The notes under the pieces: generated by a model
What the model was told of the DNA's origin: nothing
Seen by the model: the letters and a program-made list of their open reading frames with translations, nothing else
The model's database searches: none
Made by a program: the position numbers and the translations under genes
In this document: one piece after another, positions 60,712 to 64,000 of the stretch
Layout: each line of letters begins with the position of its first letter
Numbering within the stretch: the stretch's first letter is position 1
NCBI GenBank assembly: GCA_947454705.1
Contig: CANGKZ010000027.1
Location: forward strand, 1-64,000
Direction of reading: 5' to 3'
Length of the DNA: 64,000 bases
Source of the DNA: Verrucomicrobiota bacterium
GTDB taxonomy: Bacteria; Verrucomicrobiota; Verrucomicrobiia; Limisphaerales; UBA9464

Positions 60712-62514
60712 TCAAAACAACTGCTTCGCCTTCAGCGCGTCCTCAATCGCCGCGTGCACCTTCTTCAACAAATCCGGCTTGGCGAACGTCCAGCCGAGCC
60801 CCAGGTACCGACGCACTAACCAGCTCTGATCCGCCACCAGGTGCTCGTACAACACATCGATCCGCTTCTCCAGCAGCGCGTAAATCTGCTCTCGCACCAG
60901 GATGAATTCCTGCCGTGACGGCCAAGTGGGTTCCGGCTCGGTTTCCGTCACCGCACCCACCAGCGGGATGATTGGGATGCAGGCCAACTTCGTCACCGGA
61001 TCCGTAGTGGCACACCGATACTTTCCCTGCATCTCCGCCTTGTCTCGCCAGCTGTTGAACAGCGGATTGCTCTCCGGCAGCGCGAAATGTTCCTGCAGAA
61101 ACCGCTGACAATTCCGCCGCCCCAGCCGGAAATCATGCTCCCGGTAAGCCTCGCTGAGAAACCCGCCGAAGGCTCCCAACACGCTTCCACAGATTGCGTC
61201 CTCCCCCGACGCGGTGCCCTTGGATGGTGCGAGGAGATAACGACTGTAAATGTCCTCCGCCATGGCGCTCGTCCACTCACGGAGATGCGTCCTGCTTTGG
61301 TCCACGAAGCTCCGCATCACCAACCCGCTGATCAACCGCATCACCGTATCGCTGTCGCGCAGCCGTTCAAAATCATCCCCCGGGGCCACCACCAGAGGAT
61401 CCACCATCACCACCGCGCGTTTGGCATCGACACCCGTTCGCTTGTTCGAACCCAACAAACCGCACAGCGCCGTTCGCGCCACCTCAAAGGGTTCGTTGTT
61501 GAATGTCCCTCCATCCACGCAAAGGCAGGAGTACTCCTTCGTCGGAGCCCCCGCATGCAACGCCGGCAGCAGAGCAACCGTTCCACCCGTCCCCAATTCC
61601 ATCGGGAGAATCCGCGGTTCGCAACGGGTCCAATCCCGCACCACATCCCGCGGAAGCAACCCCACCGGGAACGCCCCGGTGGCCATCGCCGCCTGCCCCA
61701 CCAACTGCCAAGGACGCAGCCACTGGGAAAGCGGACCTCCGATCGGACGTGCGGACAGATCCACAGGATCCGCCATCGGATTCACCGGCATGCCCACATT
61801 CAGTGGCGACGGATACTCAAACGAAAACCTGACCACATCCTCGTGCACCCGCGCGCTGTACCCGTACGCGGTCGGCCCCTTGAGCGCGAACTCGTGTTCG
61901 AACCCGTTCAAATTCCCGATCGTCACCCCGACGTGCAACGGGTTGGCCACGTAGGAACGCGTCACGACTTCCGACGAGCCCGTCAGTGCTTCCTGCGCGA
62001 GCGTGGAGATCCGTCCCGAATCCAGCAGCGACTGGACCTTGGCCTTTTCGTCGGCCAGATCGCCCACCCCAAGCAGCTGGGTGATGTCGATCCCCTTGAC
62101 CCACGTCGCGTACAACGGGTTCTCCGCCGACTTGAGCGACGACGATTTCCCCGCCCGCGCCGGCGTGATCTTGCGGCCGAGCGCGCTCGCGAGGATCAGC
62201 GACGTCATCCCGCCTCCCGATGTGCCGGACATGGCATTGAGTCGAACCGTGTGGGTGGGGATGCCGGGCGTTCCCGCCTTTTTGGCCGCCTCCCAGCAAT
62301 CCAGGGCCTCGATGAGGAAATCGGCCACTCCTGCGAGATAGGCCCCGGCGCTGACCGATCCGGCAAAACACAGCGCAAACTCGAACGTGCCATCGGGCGT
62401 TGCCGACTCCGGACGGAAGAAAAACTCCGACGGAAAATCGAGCCCGTAGGTCGTCTTCAGATAGCTGCGGGCATCATCAACTTTGAGGTTGGGTTGAATC
62501 GTGGGGCGTTCCAT
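60712..62514 (-). CDS. Patatin-like phospholipase
   Basis: The 600-residue protein starts at ATG 62514. The patatin domain is visible: LCFAGSVSAGAYLAGVADFL (oxyanion glycines, weaker than the usual GGGxRG), LNAMSGTSGGGMTSLILASA with the nucleophile Ser in GTSGG, and LCVDGGTFNNEPFEV with the catalytic Asp of the DGG motif. The protein is much longer than simple patatins because of insertions and a C-terminal helical part (EFILVREQIYALLEKRIDVLYEHL). No signal peptide, so it is cytoplasmic or membrane associated. It likely hydrolyses acyl groups from lipids. Single gene, divergent from lpxB with 218 bases between. Confidence 0.85.
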   Translation of the reverse strand: MERPTIQPNLKVDDARSYLKTTYGLDFPSEFFFRPESATPDGTFEFALCFAGSVSAGAYLAGVADFLIEALDCWEAAKKAGTPGIPTHTVRLNAMSGTSGGGMTSLILASALGRKITPARAGKSSSLKSAENPLYATWVKGIDITQLLGVGDLADEKAKVQSLLDSGRISTLAQEALTGSSEVVTRSYVANPLHVGVTIGNLNGFEHEFALKGPTAYGYSARVHEDVVRFSFEYPSPLNVGMPVNPMADPVDLSARPIGGPLSQWLRPWQLVGQAAMATGAFPVGLLPRDVVRDWTRCEPRILPMELGTGGTVALLPALHAGAPTKEYSCLCVDGGTFNNEPFEVARTALCGLLGSNKRTGVDAKRAVVMVDPLVVAPGDDFERLRDSDTVMRLISGLVMRSFVDQSRTHLREWTSAMAEDIYSRYLLAPSKGTASGEDAICGSVLGAFGGFLSEAYREHDFRLGRRNCQRFLQEHFALPESNPLFNSWRDKAEMQGKYRCATTDPVTKLACIPIIPLVGAVTETEPEPTWPSRQEFILVREQIYALLEKRIDVLYEHLVADQSWLVRRYLGLGWTFAKPDLLKKVHAAIEDALKAKQLF

Positions 62515-62732
62515 GGCGGTGGAGAGATTTCAGCGGGCGATACGAGCCGTCATCCCAAATAACGATTGCCACTGAGAAATCCTTACCAAAAAAAGATGCA
62601 CCTCCTGCCCATCACTCTCCCGCTCGGCAGTGAAGGTCCATTCGAGGCCCAGGCTCGGACAATTTTCAACCTGGGAAGGAATGACCCCCGGCTTGCATTC
62701 CCGCTTCCGAGTCGCCGAGGCTGGAGACACAC

Positions 62733-63908
62733 GTGACGCCGCTCACCATCATGATCGTTGCGGGGGAACCCAGCGGGGACCAACTGGCCGCCGAGCTGGT
62801 TGCGGCCCTGCGCCGGGCGTCCGGAAATCGATCGATCCGATTCATCGGCGCGGGCGGAGAAAAGATGGCTGCGGCCGGGGTGGAGCTGTTGGTGGATCTT
62901 ACCCGGCACTCGGTCATTGGCATTCCATCGTTCCGTGAGGTTCGACGCTTCCAGGCGCTCCGCGACTCTCTCGTTGCCCTGGCACGAAGCGAAACACCCG
63001 ATGTGTTCATCGGCGTGGATTTCTTTGGCTTCAACGGAAGTCTCGCCCGGCACATTCGCGACGCGGCGTCCCAGGGGCCGTTCCGGAATTGGAAGCCGAA
63101 GTTGGTTCAGTACGTGTCCCCGCAGGTGTGGGCCTCACGTCCCGGACGCGCTCAGCGCATCGCATCCACCCACGACCTGCTGCTTTCAATCCTTCCGTTC
63201 GAGAAGGAATGGTACGCCAAGCGAACCCCCGCCCTGCGGGTAGAATTTGTCGGCCATCCGCTCGTGGACCGGCATCAGCCTGCGGCGGTCAACCCATCGC
63301 CGGTCTCCTCGCCTTCAACCAAGTCGCCGGAACTTCTCCTCCTGCCCGGAAGCCGGATGGGGGAAATCGTCCGCCATGTCCCCGTGATGGTGGAATCGGC
63401 GCGGCGTCTGCACGCGTCTTACGGCGTCCATTGTCGCATGGTGCTGCCGTCGGAATCCCTGGCCTCGGTGGTCCGCCCGATGTTGGGAACGGAGGCTCCA
63501 ATTTTGGTACAACTCGGTGGACTCTCCCAAGCGCTTCTTGAATCGACTGCCGCGCTGGCCTGCACCGGAACGGTCACCTTGGAATGCGCGTGGTTTGGGG
63601 TGCCCACGGTCACGCTCTACAAAACCAACTGGCTCACGTACACGATTGGCAAACGGATCGTTACCGTTCCGTATCTCTCCATGCCCAACCTGCTGGCCGG
63701 CGGCGCGGTGATGCCGGAATTCGTGCAGGATACCGCGACTCCCGAAGCGCTGAGTGCGGCGTTGGTGCCGTTTCTCACCGATCCAGCTGCGCGCTCCCGG
63801 GCAAAGGAGCAGCTCGCGCAGGTGCGGAATCAACTCGGCACTCCAGGGGCCAGCCATCGCGCGGCTGCGGCGATCCTCTCGCTTCTTCCGGCCATCGCGA
63901 ACCGCTGA
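62733..63908 (+). CDS. lpxB: Lipid-A-disaccharide synthase
   Basis: The 391-residue protein starts at GTG 62733 (VTPLTIMIVAGEPSGDQLAAEL), with the family opening AGEPSGD. Further motifs are FIGAGGEKMAAAGVE, VIGIPSFREVRRF, FIGVDFFGFNG, KLVQYVSPQVWASRPGRA, EFVGHPLVD, LLLLPGSRMGEI, ACTGTVTLECAWFGVPTV and MPNLLAGGAVMPEF. It joins UDP-diacylglucosamine and lipid X to form the lipid A disaccharide at the inner membrane. Its presence shows that this organism makes LPS. The other lpx genes are not adjacent. Confidence 0.96.
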   Translation: MTPLTIMIVAGEPSGDQLAAELVAALRRASGNRSIRFIGAGGEKMAAAGVELLVDLTRHSVIGIPSFREVRRFQALRDSLVALARSETPDVFIGVDFFGFNGSLARHIRDAASQGPFRNWKPKLVQYVSPQVWASRPGRAQRIASTHDLLLSILPFEKEWYAKRTPALRVEFVGHPLVDRHQPAAVNPSPVSSPSTKSPELLLLPGSRMGEIVRHVPVMVESARRLHASYGVHCRMVLPSESLASVVRPMLGTEAPILVQLGGLSQALLESTAALACTGTVTLECAWFGVPTVTLYKTNWLTYTIGKRIVTVPYLSMPNLLAGGAVMPEFVQDTATPEALSAALVPFLTDPAARSRAKEQLAQVRNQLGTPGASHRAAAAILSLLPAIANR

Positions 63909-63926
63909 GAAGCTGCGCGTGGCGGT

Positions 63927-64000
63927 CTAGGCCGCAGCGGTAGCGGCCGCGCGGGCTTTGAGCACCTTTTCCGAAGGCACGTAGTTGGCAATGAACTCGC
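63927..64000 (-). CDS. C-terminal end of an unidentified gene, cut by window edge
   Basis: On the minus strand 23 codons are open from the window edge to TAG at 63929-63927. The tail reads EFIANYVPSEKVLKARAAAT and ends AAA. A helix of this kind followed by an Ala-rich end gives no family assignment. The start and the domain lie outside the window. It is convergent with lpxB (18 bases). Confidence 0.5.
   Translation of the reverse strand, partial: EFIANYVPSEKVLKARAAATAAA

Overview
The window is high-GC DNA that reads as Verrucomicrobiota, most likely the Limisphaerales/Pedosphaera side of the phylum. The clues are a PEP-CTERM protein, a pseudopilin with the H-X-DG C-terminus common in PVC genomes, a DUF1592/DUF1552 pair, PVC-type haem-binding and membrane-dehydrogenase proteins, and FG-GAP and LamG secreted proteins. 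LpxB indicates a lipid A outer membrane and HpnD/HpnK indicate hopanoid or squalene synthesis. No 16S or 23S rRNA gene is present, so the placement is inferred from gene content. Most genes lack a strong Shine-Dalgarno sequence and several use GTG starts.

Layout. 1-5.3 kb: tail of an IS4-type transposase; a creatininase/MFS/Tat-exported protein operon; a secreted lectin-like protein; tRNA-Leu(UAA). 5.5-12 kb: a membrane Ser/Thr kinase with a long TPR-rich tail, a small beta-rich protein, and a subtilase without a signal peptide that is translationally coupled to a 96-residue protein. 12-21.5 kb: PEP-CTERM protein, class A beta-lactamase-like hydrolase (with a decayed partial copy nearby), pseudopilin, FG-GAP protein, aldo/keto reductase, glycerate kinase overlapping an exported trypsin-like protease, and DinB. 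21.5-27.4 kb: repeat cluster, split PVC dehydrogenase/cytochrome pair, lipoprotein hydrolase, and a MITE-like element.

27.4-35.4 kb is housekeeping. leuA lies behind an apparent ribosome-mediated attenuator (13-residue Ile/Leu/Val-rich leader peptide plus terminator), with a methyltransferase-acetyltransferase fusion downstream. On the other strand rpsP-khpA-trmD-rplS-coaB-prfB-trpC run together, with rimM missing from its usual slot. 35.4-41.3 kb: large secreted C25-like protein, RNase D, TIM-barrel isomerase, DR2241-type Fe-S protein. 41.3-48.9 kb: a tightly packed nine-gene minus-strand unit, yicC-gmk-coaC-histidine kinase-NtrC regulator-small membrane protein-hpnD-hpnK-DMT transporter. 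49-60.4 kb: LamG protein, a 7-bp tandem repeat, a secreted hydrolase, and an ankyrin/DUF1552/DUF1592 operon divergent from a cytochrome-PQQ sugar dehydrogenase and FG-GAP pair. 60.7-64 kb: patatin, lpxB and the end of an unidentified gene.

The most promising candidate for an undescribed system is the signal-less subtilase with its ATGA-coupled small partner, which resembles the Myxococcus PopC/PopD arrangement. The leuA attenuator and a family of short elements with near-perfect terminal inverted repeats are the next most interesting. No CRISPR array, prophage or rRNA operon was seen.
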